Of a DNA stretch of 46,989 bases, positions 1 through 7,576 are shown piece by piece. Made by a program: the position numbers and the translations under genes. The notes beneath the pieces were generated by a model. It did no database searches and was not told the DNA's origin. It saw only the letters and a list, made by a program, of their open reading frames with translations. The stretch is from positions 1-46,989 of the forward strand of contig CALUQN010000020.1 in the NCBI GenBank assembly GCA_944322945.1, read 5' to 3'. Source of the DNA: Candidatus Gastranaerophilales bacterium (lineage in GTDB: Bacteria > Cyanobacteriota > Vampirovibrionia > Gastranaerophilales > Gastranaerophilaceae). How positions within the stretch are numbered: the first letter of the stretch is position 1; the number at the start of each line of letters is the position of its first letter.

Positions 1-148
1 GTCTCCTATATTATTCTTTTCGGCTATTTCTTCGCTTTTCTTTAATCTTTTTCTGGCCTTTGTTAAGTTTTTTGTAGAATTATACTGTTTAAATCACTTA
101 AAACTCCAAACACGCTTGCATATTTTCTTTTATGTACTACAATTATAT

Positions 149-178
149 TTGCCGAAAGTTTTAGCGCTTTGGTATGCC
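149..178 (+). promoter_or_regulatory. Possible promoter of rpmI-rplT
   Basis: TTGCCG at 149-154 and TATGCC at 173-178 are 18 bp apart, about 45 bp before the rpmI start. A clear AAGGAG Shine-Dalgarno follows at 209-214. The hexamers are only moderate matches, so this is a weak call. No infC is visible in the first 220 bases, although infC often precedes rpmI-rplT; the pair therefore seems to be transcribed on its own here, or infC lies beyond the edge. Confidence 0.35.
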
Positions 179-220
179 TAAAATTTTTTAGTTACACTTA
201 ACCAACAAAAGGAGAAGAAA

Positions 221-430
221 ATGCCAAAAATGAAAACACACAAATCGGCTGCAAAACGTTATAAAATAACTGCAACCGGTAAAATTCAAAAAAGACAAGC
301 TGGTATAGGCCACTTGCTCCAACACAAATCATCCGCAAGAAAACGCAGAATTTTCAAGATGGTTGATGTATCTGAGACACATGTAAAACTGGTATCTAAA
401 GAGTTACCATACAAGAAGTATTCAAGATAG
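221..430 (+). CDS. rpmI: 50S ribosomal protein bL35
   Basis: A 69-residue, strongly basic protein that binds 23S rRNA in the large ribosomal subunit. It opens with the bL35 signature MPKMKTHKSAAKR and continues with the usual K/R-rich core, including the HKSSARKRR segment near residues 35-44. Length matches the family (about 65 residues). The start is set by AAGGAG seven bases upstream. rplT follows after 9 bp with its own ribosome site, the standard bL35-bL20 pair. In other bacteria this pair is controlled by bL20 binding its own leader; I see no obvious copy of that structure here. Confidence 0.97.
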   Translation: MPKMKTHKSAAKRYKITATGKIQKRQAGIGHLLQHKSSARKRRIFKMVDVSETHVKLVSKELPYKKYSR

Positions 431-439
431 GAGCAGACA

Positions 440-781
440 ATGAGAGTAAAACGTGGTAATGTAAGTCGCAAAAGACATAAAAAAATATTAAAACTTGCTA
501 AAGGCTTTATCGGTGCAAGAAGCAGAATCTTTAAAGTCGCTAATATAGCTGTTATGAAAGCTCTTAAATATGCTTACAGAGACAGACGCACTACAAAACG
601 TAATATGAGACGCCTCTGGATTGTAAGAATTAACGCTGCTGTCAGAGAACGCGGCATGAGCTATTCAAGATTTGTTAACGCTTGCAAAAAAGCTAATGTT
701 ATCGTTAACAGAAAAATGCTCGCTGATATGGCAGTTAAAGATCCGGAAGCTTTCACCGTTTTATTTGATTCTATCAAATAA
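440..781 (+). CDS. rplT: 50S ribosomal protein bL20
   Basis: A 113-residue large-subunit protein, needed early in 50S assembly and bound to 23S rRNA. The N-terminus [17 protein letters not shown] is the extended basic arm typical of bL20. The globular C-terminal half contains the conserved [20 protein letters not shown] stretch and ends in the short acidic helix expected of the family. Length is normal. It lies 9 bp after rpmI, starts behind GGAG, and is followed within 20 bp by a strong hairpin terminator. Confidence 0.97.
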   Translation: MRVKRGNVSRKRHKKILKLAKGFIGARSRIFKVANIAVMKALKYAYRDRRTTKRNMRRLWIVRINAAVRERGMSYSRFVNACKKANVIVNRKMLADMAVKDPEAFTVLFDSIK

Positions 782-800
782 GTAAAGCAAAAATATTTTT

Positions 801-835
801 AAAAACGGTTCCTTTGAAAAAAAGGAGCCGTTTTT
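801..835. terminator. Intrinsic terminator shared by convergent rplT and rmlA
   Basis: The arms AAAAACGGTTCCT (801-813) and AGGAGCCGTTTTT (823-835) pair over 13 bp with one G-U wobble and a 9-nt loop. The T-run lies on the plus strand after the right arm and, by symmetry, on the minus strand. The hairpin overlaps the stop codon of rmlA (minus strand, 834-836), so it can end both converging transcripts. Confidence 0.85.
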
Positions 836-1706
836 AGTTATTGAGAATTTTTATAATGTAATTGTAATATTCGTTGTTTTTATATTTGGAAATATTTTCA
901 AGCAGCGTTTCTTTTGAAAGAAATCCCATTCTGTAAGCAACTTCCTCAAGGCAGGCGATTTTAATCCCTTGATTTTCTTCTATTGTATGTACATATTGGC
1001 TAGCCTGAAGAAGTGAATTAGGCGTTCCTGTATCCAGCCATGCAAAACCGCGACCGAGAAGTTCAACGTTCAGCTCTCCGTTTTTCAGATAAATATTGTT
1101 TAAGTCAGTTATTTCAAACTCGCCTCTTGCAGACGGTTTGAGAGATTTGGCATAATCAACGACTCTGTTGTCATAAAAATAAAGCCCTGTTACTGCATAA
1201 TTTGACTTTGGAACAAGCGGTTTTTCTTCAATAGATACCGCTTTGCCGTTATTATCAAATTCAACGACACCAAATCTTTGCGGATCTTTAACCTGATACC
1301 CTAAAATTGTAGCACCTCCGTTTGTCGTTGATCTAACAATTTTTTTCAGCAATCCGGAAAATCCCGGTCCATAGAAGATATTATCCCCAAGGATAAGGAC
1401 AACATCATCATTTTCGATAAAATCTTCAGCAAGGATAAATGCTTGTGCAAGCCCGTCAGGACTTGGCTGCGCTTTATATGAAAAATTAACCCCGAACGCT
1501 GAGCCGTCACCAAGAAGGTTTTCAAAGTCCTGCAAATCATCAGGGGTTGTGATAACAAGGATTTCTCGAATTCCGGCGAGCATAAGCACCGATATCGGAT
1601 AATAAACCATAGGTTTGTCGTATATCGGCAACAGCTGCTTTGATATTGCGATTGTGCTCGGATGAAGCCGCGTGCCGGCACCTCCTGCCAGAACTATTCC
1701 TTTCAT
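834..1706 (-). CDS. rmlA: Glucose-1-phosphate thymidylyltransferase RmlA
   Basis: First step of dTDP-L-rhamnose synthesis: glucose-1-phosphate plus dTTP gives dTDP-glucose and pyrophosphate. The 290-residue protein starts with [18 protein letters not shown], the nucleotidyltransferase signature, followed by [16 protein letters not shown] and the LGDNIFYG metal-binding Asp segment near residue 110. EEKP and the TGLYFYD motif follow in the usual order. Length equals that of typical RmlA (about 290). It is the last gene of a minus-strand operon and its ATG overlaps the end of rmlD by 4 bp. The product feeds rhamnose into cell-surface glycans. Confidence 0.96.
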   Translation of the reverse strand: MKGIVLAGGAGTRLHPSTIAISKQLLPIYDKPMVYYPISVLMLAGIREILVITTPDDLQDFENLLGDGSAFGVNFSYKAQPSPDGLAQAFILAEDFIENDDVVLILGDNIFYGPGFSGLLKKIVRSTTNGGATILGYQVKDPQRFGVVEFDNNGKAVSIEEKPLVPKSNYAVTGLYFYDNRVVDYAKSLKPSARGEFEITDLNNIYLKNGELNVELLGRGFAWLDTGTPNSLLQASQYVHTIEENQGIKIACLEEVAYRMGFLSKETLLENISKYKNNEYYNYIIKILNN

Positions 1707-2542
1707 TCTGCATCCTCCGCAATTTCAAAATTTCTTAGTTCTATATAATCTCTAAGCGCCGCTTCCCAGTTTCTGCACAGTTTTTGATTATCCATAGCAC
1801 TGTATGCGGGGCGTTTGGCAGGTCGCGGAAATTCCGAACTTGAACATGGAATGAGATTTACATCCAAATTCATGTTTTTAAAAATTTCTTTAGCAAATCC
1901 ATACCAGCTTGTCTGACCGCCCCCGCAAATGTGATATGTACCGTAAGGTTTGGACAGGAGTTTCAGAATTCCGTTCGCCAGTTCCACCGTCCAGGTAGGG
2001 CATCCGATTTGGTCGTCAACGACTTTTAGCTCAGGTTTATCAGCCATTGAAATCATTGTTTCGACAAAATTCTTGCCATAATGTCCGTAAAGCCAGCTTG
2101 TACGTACTATATAATATTTTTTGCAGTATTTTTTAATCATTTCTTCGCCGGCTAGTTTTGTTTTGCCGTAAACATTCAAAGGGTTTGCGGCATCTTCAGG
2201 CGTGTAGGGAATGTTTTTGCTGCCGTCAAAAACATAATCAGTAGAGATATATACAACCGGTATATCAAGTTCAGCAGACACTTTTGCGATATTTTCAGTA
2301 CCTTTTACATTTATTAGCTCAGCTTTTTCAGGTTCTTCTTCAGCTTTATCAACATTGGTGTAAGCCGCGCAGTGGATAACCATATCAGGGTGAGTGCAGT
2401 TCAAAACATTTTTTACCTGCGCGACATCAGTTATATCCATATTGTCGGAAGAGGTCTCGATTACAAACGCTCCGACATCTTCCAGCACCGGGGACAAATC
2501 CTGCCCCAGCATACCGCTTGCACCTGTTAACAGAATTTTCAT
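1703..2542 (-). CDS. rmlD: dTDP-4-dehydrorhamnose reductase RmlD
   Basis: Last step of the pathway: NAD(P)H-dependent reduction of dTDP-4-keto-L-rhamnose to dTDP-L-rhamnose. The 279-residue SDR protein begins [16 protein letters not shown], which carries the glycine-rich nucleotide-binding loop. It continues with [12 protein letters not shown], the STDYVFDG segment and the catalytic Tyr-X-X-X-Lys in YGKTKLAGE near residue 128. Length is normal (280-300). It sits between rmlB and rmlA; the 4-bp overlap with rmlA suggests translational coupling. Confidence 0.95.
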   Translation of the reverse strand: MKILLTGASGMLGQDLSPVLEDVGAFVIETSSDNMDITDVAQVKNVLNCTHPDMVIHCAAYTNVDKAEEEPEKAELINVKGTENIAKVSAELDIPVVYISTDYVFDGSKNIPYTPEDAANPLNVYGKTKLAGEEMIKKYCKKYYIVRTSWLYGHYGKNFVETMISMADKPELKVVDDQIGCPTWTVELANGILKLLSKPYGTYHICGGGQTSWYGFAKEIFKNMNLDVNLIPCSSSEFPRPAKRPAYSAMDNQKLCRNWEAALRDYIELRNFEIAEDAE

Positions 2543-2552
2543 TATATCTCCT

Positions 2553-3545
2553 TTAACTTACAAAATAGTCAAAATACTCTTTTTTAATTTCCATATTTCC
2601 AAGCCACTCTTGATTGTGAAGATACCAGTCAATTGTGTTGTTCAAGCCTTCTTCAAATGTAACAGACGGGTGCCAGCCGAGTTCGTTTTGGATTTTGTCA
2701 CTGCACATAGCATAGCGTCTGTCGTGTCCCGGGCGATCATCTACAAACCGGATTGAATCTTCTCCTTTATCCAGAGCATTCAGTATGAGGCGTGTAATTT
2801 CGAGGTTGGATTTTTCATTGTTTCCGCCTATATTATAAACCTCGCCGACTCTGCCATTATGGAGAACCGCATCAATCGCGGAACAGTGATCGTAAACATA
2901 CAGCCAATCCCTTACATTAAGCCCATCACCATACACAGGAACTTTTTCTCCTCGAAGCAGAAGTGAAATAAAGAACGGAATAAGCTTTTCGGGATATTGA
3001 TACGGCCCGTAATTGTTTGAACATCGGGTTATGATAACAGGCATTTTGTAGGTTTCAAAGTATGAACGCACCAACAAATCCGCGCTTGCTTTTGAAGCTG
3101 AATACGGCGAGTTTGGAGCAAGCGGAGTATCTTCTGTAAAATATCCTGTTTCTCCGAGTGTGCCGTATACTTCGTCTGTTGAAATTTGGATATATCTTGG
3201 AACATTCGATTGTTTTGCACACTGCAGGAGATTTAAAGTACCTTTGATATTAGTTTCCACAAAAATTTCAGGACCAGTGATTGAACGATCAACATGTGAT
3301 TCTGCGGCAAAGTTTATGACCGCATCTACGTTTTCCATAATCATTGATACAAGTTCAAAGTTGCAAATATTACCGCGGACAAAACGATAATTTGGATTGT
3401 CTTTGATATCGTCGAGGCTTTCAAGATTGCCGGCGTAAGTCAATGCGTCCAGATTAATTATTTTGTAATCAGGATATTTCCCGAGCATATAGCGTATAAA
3501 ACAGCTCCCGATAAATCCGGCGCCGCCGGTCACTAATAATTTCAT
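2553..3545 (-). CDS. rmlB: dTDP-glucose 4,6-dehydratase RmlB
   Basis: Second step: NAD-dependent dehydration of dTDP-glucose to dTDP-4-keto-6-deoxyglucose. The 330-residue extended-SDR protein begins MKLLVTGGAGFIGS (NAD loop), has NFAAESHVDRSI near residue 80, the STDEVYG motif carrying the catalytic Thr-Asp-Glu near 124-126, and the active-site Tyr in YSASKASADLLV near 148. RCSNNYGPYQ and the conserved RDWLYV follow. Length fits the family. Its start overlaps the rmlC stop by 4 bp and it lies 10 bp before rmlD. Confidence 0.96.
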   Translation of the reverse strand: MKLLVTGGAGFIGSCFIRYMLGKYPDYKIINLDALTYAGNLESLDDIKDNPNYRFVRGNICNFELVSMIMENVDAVINFAAESHVDRSITGPEIFVETNIKGTLNLLQCAKQSNVPRYIQISTDEVYGTLGETGYFTEDTPLAPNSPYSASKASADLLVRSYFETYKMPVIITRCSNNYGPYQYPEKLIPFFISLLLRGEKVPVYGDGLNVRDWLYVYDHCSAIDAVLHNGRVGEVYNIGGNNEKSNLEITRLILNALDKGEDSIRFVDDRPGHDRRYAMCSDKIQNELGWHPSVTFEEGLNNTIDWYLHNQEWLGNMEIKKEYFDYFVS

Positions 3546-4153
3546 TTTAAGACCTCCTGTCTGTCAGCATTTGAAAAATCCAGCTGATTTCTGTAATAGA
3601 TAAGTTCATCAGTGTTAATATTTTTCAAAGTCGGCAGTTTTTTGTCCTTAGGGCTCAAAACCGGGTCAAAATCTATACCCCAGTCAACATTGATTTCTCG
3701 GTCATTCCAGAGAACGCCGCGGTCATACTCCGGAGCATATTCACCTGATGCTTTGTAGAAAAGTTCTGCCTCATTAGATAATACAACAAATCCGTGCGCA
3801 AAACCTTCCGGAATATAGAGCATAAATTTGTTTTCTTCTGACAATTCAACTCTGACCCATTTTTTAAATGTCGGAGAATTTTTTCTTAAATCAACAGCAA
3901 CGTCATAAATTCTGCCTTTTACACAGCGGACAAGTTTTGCCTGCTGGTACGGTTCAGCCTGATAATGGAGCCCGCGAAGAACTCTTGACGATGACTTTGA
4001 ATGGTTATCCTGATTGAACTCAATTGTGATGCCGTTTTTAACAAAGTCTGACTTTTTGTAAGACTCCATAAAAAATCCGCGTTCATCACCAAAAACTTTT
4101 GGTTTAACGAGAATTAAATCTTCAATATCAAGCTTTTCAAACTCAAACGGCAT
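3542..4153 (-). CDS. rmlC: dTDP-4-dehydrorhamnose 3,5-epimerase RmlC
   Basis: Third step: double epimerisation at C3 and C5 of the dTDP-4-keto-6-deoxy sugar. The 203-residue cupin protein contains KPKVFGDERGFFMESYKK, FNQDNHSKSSSRVLRGLHYQ with the catalytic-base His in RGLHYQ, the VKGRIYDVAVDLRKNSPTF core and the IPEGFAHGFVVLS segment. It is slightly longer than the usual 180-190 residues because of its C-terminal tail. It is the first gene of the rmlC-B-D-A operon. AAGGAGA lies just before the ATG, and a good promoter lies about 65 bp further up. Confidence 0.95.
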   Translation of the reverse strand: MPFEFEKLDIEDLILVKPKVFGDERGFFMESYKKSDFVKNGITIEFNQDNHSKSSSRVLRGLHYQAEPYQQAKLVRCVKGRIYDVAVDLRKNSPTFKKWVRVELSEENKFMLYIPEGFAHGFVVLSNEAELFYKASGEYAPEYDRGVLWNDREINVDWGIDFDPVLSPKDKKLPTLKNINTDELIYYRNQLDFSNADRQEVLK

Positions 4154-4218
4154 AGAAATCTCCTTATTATTGATAGTAACATGATTTTCGGGTTATGTGA
4201 ATACTACAAACGTTAGAT

Positions 4219-4248
4219 ATTATAGCAAATTCCGCCTGACACTTTCAA
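4219..4248 (-). promoter_or_regulatory. Sigma-70-type promoter of the rml operon
   Basis: On the minus strand, TTGAAA (4243-4248) and a perfect TATAAT (4219-4224) are 18 bp apart. An extended -10 TG lies one base before the TATAAT. The predicted leader to rmlC is about 60 nt and carries a normal Shine-Dalgarno, unlike the leaderless genes elsewhere in this window. Confidence 0.75.
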
Positions 4249-4275
4249 TACTGAGTCATACTTAGCACAAACAGA

Positions 4276-4812
4276 CTATTCAAAATCTATATCTTTAATA
4301 TTTTCAATATCTTTTGCACTGCCCCAGTCATTTTCATATAAACCTTGCTTTACAAATTTATGAAAAGACGAATACGGCCAGTCTTTTACCTTGTTAACCA
4401 GCCCGTGTTTAACGGGGTTGTAGTGAATGTAATTAATTTGATTGTTTAATTCTTCTTCATTTTTAATTGTATGTTCCCAGTAACGTCTTTGAAAAATCCC
4501 CTTTTCTCTTTTGTTTTTATATCCGATTTTCAAATGGTCGGTTGGGCATACTTGCCCAACATTTCTTGAAAAGTAATATTTTACAGAAGATATTATTTTA
4601 GGATAAGTATTAATATTTTCGGGATGCAAAATTAAATGAATATGATCTGGTAAAATACAAATTGAAACAATTTCAAATTTATACAGTTTTTGAACATTTC
4701 TAAATGCAGTTCTTAGTATTTCAATATTATCAATAAATACAGGGGTTCTTTCATAAGATGTTATTATAATATGGACATATCCGTTTTGAACAAATACTCT
4801 GCGGTAATTCAT
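4276..4812 (-). CDS. REP-associated tyrosine transposase (RAYT, Y1/IS200-like)
   Basis: A 178-residue single-strand DNA transposase of the Y1 HUH superfamily, the single-copy kind that travels with REP palindromes. The HUH metal motif is His57-Ile-His59 in the segment LPDHIHLIL. The expected nucleophile is Tyr128 in NYIHYNPVKHGLV, the RAYT C-terminal signature, followed by WPYSSF. Residues 84-92 (NVGQVCPTD) are encoded by a perfect REP palindrome lying in frame. This adds a loop before the GIFQRRYWEH segment that I do not expect in the family. An extended -10 (TG-T-TAATAT, 4819-4824) ends 6 nt before the ATG and no Shine-Dalgarno is present. The same 20-mer, inverted, lies just upstream at 4837-4856. 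Whether the enzyme is active is unknown, but the frame is intact. Confidence 0.9.
   Translation of the reverse strand: MNYRRVFVQNGYVHIIITSYERTPVFIDNIEILRTAFRNVQKLYKFEIVSICILPDHIHLILHPENINTYPKIISSVKYYFSRNVGQVCPTDHLKIGYKNKREKGIFQRRYWEHTIKNEEELNNQINYIHYNPVKHGLVNKVKDWPYSSFHKFVKQGLYENDWGSAKDIENIKDIDFE
4537..4560 (+). repeat. REP-like hairpin inside the RAYT coding sequence
   Basis: GTCG followed by the stem GTTGGGC, loop ATACTT and stem GCCCAAC (4541-4560). The 7-bp stem is perfect. The 20-mer is the exact reverse complement of the copy at 4837-4856. It reads in frame as part of the transposase. The foot is GTCG rather than GTAG. Confidence 0.85.
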
Positions 4813-4836
4813 AATTTGATATTAACACAAAATTTT

Positions 4837-4860
4837 GTTGGGCAAGTATGCCCAACCTAC
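4837..4860 (-). repeat. REP-like hairpin with GTAG foot, upstream of RAYT
   Basis: Stem GTTGGGC, loop AAGTAT, stem GCCCAAC, then CTAC. Read on the minus strand this is GTAG followed by the hairpin, the arrangement recognised by characterised RAYT enzymes. It lies 12 bp upstream of the RAYT -10 element. Confidence 0.85.
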
Positions 4861-4877
4861 AATTTTTGTAACAATAA

Positions 4878-5093
4878 AGCAAAAAATATATTTATATAGC
4901 AATTTTTTTTACGATTTTTATATTTCTTGAATACTCATTAGAAAAACTGGTAAAGGAAGAGCAAAGAGATAAATTAAACAAAAAAGCCAGAGCGGAGTTA
5001 GACGATATTGTAAATAGTCTTCTTACACAGGATTCACTGGAAGCACCTAAAAAGAAAACTTTCTTTGAAAACCTATTTGGCTGGTTAAAATAA
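4878..5093 (+). pseudogene. Remnant 3' end of a small coiled, possibly membrane-anchored protein
   Basis: An open frame runs from just after the stop at 4875 to TAA at 5091-5093, but has no ATG, GTG or TTG near its beginning. It reads as a hydrophobic stretch (AIFFTIFIFLEYS) followed by a charged, helix-like segment (LEKLVKEEQRDKLNKKARAE) and the tail KKKTFFENLFGWLK. The residue mix looks like a real protein that has lost its 5' end. The break lies next to the REP-RAYT pocket, so loss by that element's activity is possible. I do not recognise the family. It could also be a non-coding open frame. Confidence 0.4.
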
Positions 5094-5127
5094 CCGGCAC
5101 CTCAGGCAGAAGTTTGCAGGGACTTTT

Positions 5128-5150
5128 GTCGGTTGGCTTACTTGCACAAC
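5128..5150 (+). repeat. Decayed REP-like hairpin
   Basis: GTCG then GTTGGCTTACTTGCACAAC. Compared with the copy at 4537-4560 it has the same foot and the same orientation, with two changes plus a one-base deletion that spoil the stem. It is best read as an old copy of the same family. Confidence 0.6.
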
Positions 5151-5194
5151 TGACAGTGCCAAAATGGCGACACATTAACGCGGTAAGGCTGCAG

Positions 5195-5680
5195 TTAGTT
5201 TTTGCGCATTAAATCTCTATTTAAATAGCAGGATAAATACTCATCACTATATTTGGGGTCATTTAATGCTTTAAGACTTTTGTTAATATATTGCTGCTCA
5301 TACGCTCCCATCATTTGAGCAAAATCTTTGTTTCCAACTTTATTATAAAAATTTTTGAGACATTTGGATATTTTATACGCATAAAATGGGTTCATCCCTC
5401 TGTTAGAAAGTAGAATTATTGCTGCATAATCAGCAGCCTGCCTAATGTTTGCGGATTGAGCAATAAAAGCATACAGCAGGCCTGCAACCGGTTTGCATCT
5501 ATTAAATAAAGATTTTGCCATATTATTTGATTGATGTATTATTTCACCTCTTTCAAAAGAATCATGCGATGCTTTTTTAAGACTGTCAAATAACAGAAAG
5601 GGGTTTGGTTCTCTATTGCTTACAAGCGCATTTCTTATTAAAAAATAAGGATATCTCATCAAAGAGTCAACTTTATTCAT
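5195..5680 (-). CDS. Hypothetical protein, family not recognised
   Basis: 161 residues from the ATG at 5680. A longer frame exists from TTG at 5722, but a TATAAT on the minus strand at 5709-5714 would place the transcript start downstream of that TTG, and AAGGGA lies about 11 nt before the ATG. The protein is mixed and basic, with helix-like segments (residues 20-110), an alanine-rich stretch (AFIAQSANIRQAADYAA) and a basic, aromatic C-terminus ending NRDLMRKN. There is no signal peptide and no clear membrane span. It lies in a repeat-rich pocket between RAYT and thiL. The codon usage and the working promoter suggest a real gene, but no function can be given. Confidence 0.6.
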   Translation of the reverse strand: MNKVDSLMRYPYFLIRNALVSNREPNPFLLFDSLKKASHDSFERGEIIHQSNNMAKSLFNRCKPVAGLLYAFIAQSANIRQAADYAAIILLSNRGMNPFYAYKISKCLKNFYNKVGNKDFAQMMGAYEQQYINKSLKALNDPKYSDEYLSCYLNRDLMRKN

Positions 5681-5921
5681 AGTTATTATTTTCCCTTTGG
5701 AGGTTGATATTATACAAAGCAATATAATTATATAAACTATAAACTTTATTTGCCAGTATTATTGTTTTTTTGTTACATCTTTTTTATTACATCCAGCCAG
5801 ATTGTAGATTGTTAGGCTGAAATCACAACTCAGTTAAAAAAAAGAGATTCTTCACCCCTGAATTGTTATCGGGTTCAGTATTTACGGGACACTTCATACT
5901 TGCCCGACAATAAATCTTCAA

Positions 5922-5945
5922 GTTGGGGTAGAAACCCCAACCTAC
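5922..5945 (-). repeat. REP-like hairpin variant (GTTGGGG stem) with GTAG foot
   Basis: GTTGGGG, loop TAGAAA, CCCCAAC, then CTAC. The terminal stem pair is G-C swapped relative to the GTTGGGC copies, a compensatory change that keeps pairing. On the minus strand the foot is GTAG. Confidence 0.8.
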
Positions 5946-5972
5946 ACTTTTTTCACCTTTATTAACATAATC

Positions 5973-5995
5973 GTAGGTTGGGCTTTCAGCCCAAC
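5973..5995 (+). repeat. REP-like hairpin with GTAG foot, paired with the copy at 5922
   Basis: GTAG, stem GTTGGGC, loop TTTCA, stem GCCCAAC. It lies 27 bp from the previous copy in opposite orientation, so the two form the tail-to-tail doublet (BIME-like) seen for bacterial REPs. The pair sits just ahead of the thiL promoter. Confidence 0.8.
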
Positions 5996-6011
5996 AATAA
6001 ATTGGACTTTA

Positions 6012-6020
6012 TGTTATTAT
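6012..6020 (+). promoter_or_regulatory. Extended -10 of thiL, leaderless start predicted
   Basis: TG-T-TATTAT ends 6 nt before the thiL ATG at 6027. No Shine-Dalgarno precedes the start. The expected transcription start is at or next to the A of the ATG. No good -35 is visible, as is common for extended -10 promoters. Confidence 0.5.
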
Positions 6021-6026
6021 ACATTT

Positions 6027-6920
6027 ATGAAGGAAAAAGAGTTTATTGACATCATTAAATCGACAATAAATCCGGAACTCATCGGGGATGACTGTGCGTA
6101 TCTTGAGGATTTAGGGATTGTAATTTCTCAGGACAGTCTGGTTGAAGATATTCATTTTAAATTTGCTTACACTGACGCATACAAACTCGGTTACAAAGCA
6201 GCAATGGTGAATATAAGCGACATTTGTGCAAGCGGGGCAGAGCCTGAATATATGACGGTTGCATTGTCTCTGCCGCCGGATAAGGATGGTGAGTTTATTC
6301 AAAAATTTTATGAGGGTGTGAAAGCTGCTGCTCCCGATATAAAAATCGCAGGCGGGGACATCACAGGCAGCTGCGAAAAGGTTTATATTTCAATAGCTAT
6401 TATCGGAAAAACAGCAGGAAGGACTATTTCTTCGCGCTCACACGCAGCACCCGGGCAGCTTGTGATTGTTTCAGGAGAACACGGTAACAGCGCAGAGGGT
6501 TTGAAAAGACTTTTAAACGGTGAAAATTGTCCTGAAAAATTTCTGAATGCACATCTGATGCCGAGAGCTGAACGCGAATTCAGCCGCCAAATCGCAGAAA
6601 ATATAACTGCACCTTATGCAATGATGGATACCTCGGACGGTTTGATGGATGCGTTATCTCAAATTGCATATTCAAGCGGGGTTAAACTTTCCGTAAATTA
6701 CAATAAAATTCCGCACGATGCGTTTGTTGATAAAGCAAATGTTTTATATGGCGGCGAGGATTACAAACTCGTTGCAACAATTCCTGAAAGTCTGCTTTTC
6801 AAGCTTGATAAAGCTTTTGTTATCGGAAAAGTTGAAAAAGGACTCGGGGTTGAACTTGACGGAAAAGTTTTAACAAAAGATGATATAGAAAGTAAAATCT
6901 TTAACCATTTTAAAGGATAA
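6027..6920 (+). CDS. thiL: Thiamine-monophosphate kinase
   Basis: Phosphorylates thiamine monophosphate to thiamine diphosphate, the last step of cofactor synthesis. The 297-residue protein has the ThiL metal and nucleotide sites in order: IGDDCAYL (residues 19-26), QDSLVEDIHF (35-44), the NISDICASGAEP loop near 62-73 and IAGGDITG near 107. DTSDGLMDAL and YGGEDYKL follow in the C-terminal half. Length is slightly below the usual 310-340. It probably starts a two-gene operon with ispD (3-bp gap). The upstream TATTAT lies so close that the mRNA may lack a 5' leader. Confidence 0.93.
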   Translation: MKEKEFIDIIKSTINPELIGDDCAYLEDLGIVISQDSLVEDIHFKFAYTDAYKLGYKAAMVNISDICASGAEPEYMTVALSLPPDKDGEFIQKFYEGVKAAAPDIKIAGGDITGSCEKVYISIAIIGKTAGRTISSRSHAAPGQLVIVSGEHGNSAEGLKRLLNGENCPEKFLNAHLMPRAEREFSRQIAENITAPYAMMDTSDGLMDALSQIAYSSGVKLSVNYNKIPHDAFVDKANVLYGGEDYKLVATIPESLLFKLDKAFVIGKVEKGLGVELDGKVLTKDDIESKIFNHFKG

Positions 6921-6923
6921 AAT

Positions 6924-7571
6924 ATGGAAATTAACGCAATAATAACCGCAGGCGGAACATCATCACGCTTTGGCAAGACTAACAAACTTCTGGAAAAAAT
7001 TAACGGAAAAGAAGTAATCAAATATACTGTAGAAAAATTCGACATTCCTGAAATTCAAAGGATTATAATTACGGCAAATTCTTCAATAATTCCAATTCTG
7101 GCGGGATTTTTTTCAGCAAATCCTAAAATAAAAATCGTAGAAGGCGGCAGCACCCGCCAGCAGTCAGTTTATAACGGGCTTATGGCATTTTGTTGCGATT
7201 ATGTTCTAATCCACGACGGCGCACGCCCTATGATTATGGATGAAATTATAAAAAATGCAGTTGAAACAGTAAAAACAAAAAAAGCCCTGACTGTTATGAC
7301 AAAAACAATTGACACGATAAAAGAGGTTGATGAAGAGGGAAAAATTATCCGCACTATTGACAGAACAAGGTTATACAATACACAGACACCGCAAGCATTT
7401 GAATACAATCTGATTAAAGAGACCCATGAAAAATTAAAGGGTCAGAATTTTACGGATGATGCCGGCATGGCAGAAGCTCTTGGAATTGATGTGTATATGA
7501 TTGAGGGTGATTACCGGAATATAAAGATAACCACCCAAAATGACATAGCTATTGCACAAGCTTATTTGTAA
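6924..7571 (+). CDS. ispD: 2-C-methyl-D-erythritol 4-phosphate cytidylyltransferase
   Basis: Third enzyme of the MEP isoprenoid pathway: transfers CMP from CTP to methylerythritol phosphate. The 215-residue protein begins MEINAIITAGGTSSRFG and has NKLLEKINGKEVI, giving the conserved Arg and Lys of the active site. GGSTRQQSVYNGL and VLIHDGARPMI follow, then RTRLYNTQTPQAF and TDDAGMAEALG near the C-terminus. All expected motifs and the length are typical. It follows thiL by 3 bp and ends 5 bp from the convergent larE stop; no terminator hairpin is visible in between. Confidence 0.95.
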   Translation: MEINAIITAGGTSSRFGKTNKLLEKINGKEVIKYTVEKFDIPEIQRIIITANSSIIPILAGFFSANPKIKIVEGGSTRQQSVYNGLMAFCCDYVLIHDGARPMIMDEIIKNAVETVKTKKALTVMTKTIDTIKEVDEEGKIIRTIDRTRLYNTQTPQAFEYNLIKETHEKLKGQNFTDDAGMAEALGIDVYMIEGDYRNIKITTQNDIAIAQAYL

Positions 7572-7576
7572 ATCAG

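Noticed and set aside
2-181. Open plus-strand frame running in from the left edge to TAA at 179-181
   Set aside because: It is a Phe/Leu-rich low-quality frame that looks like AT-rich noise. It has no family resemblance, and in particular does not look like the C-terminus of InfC.
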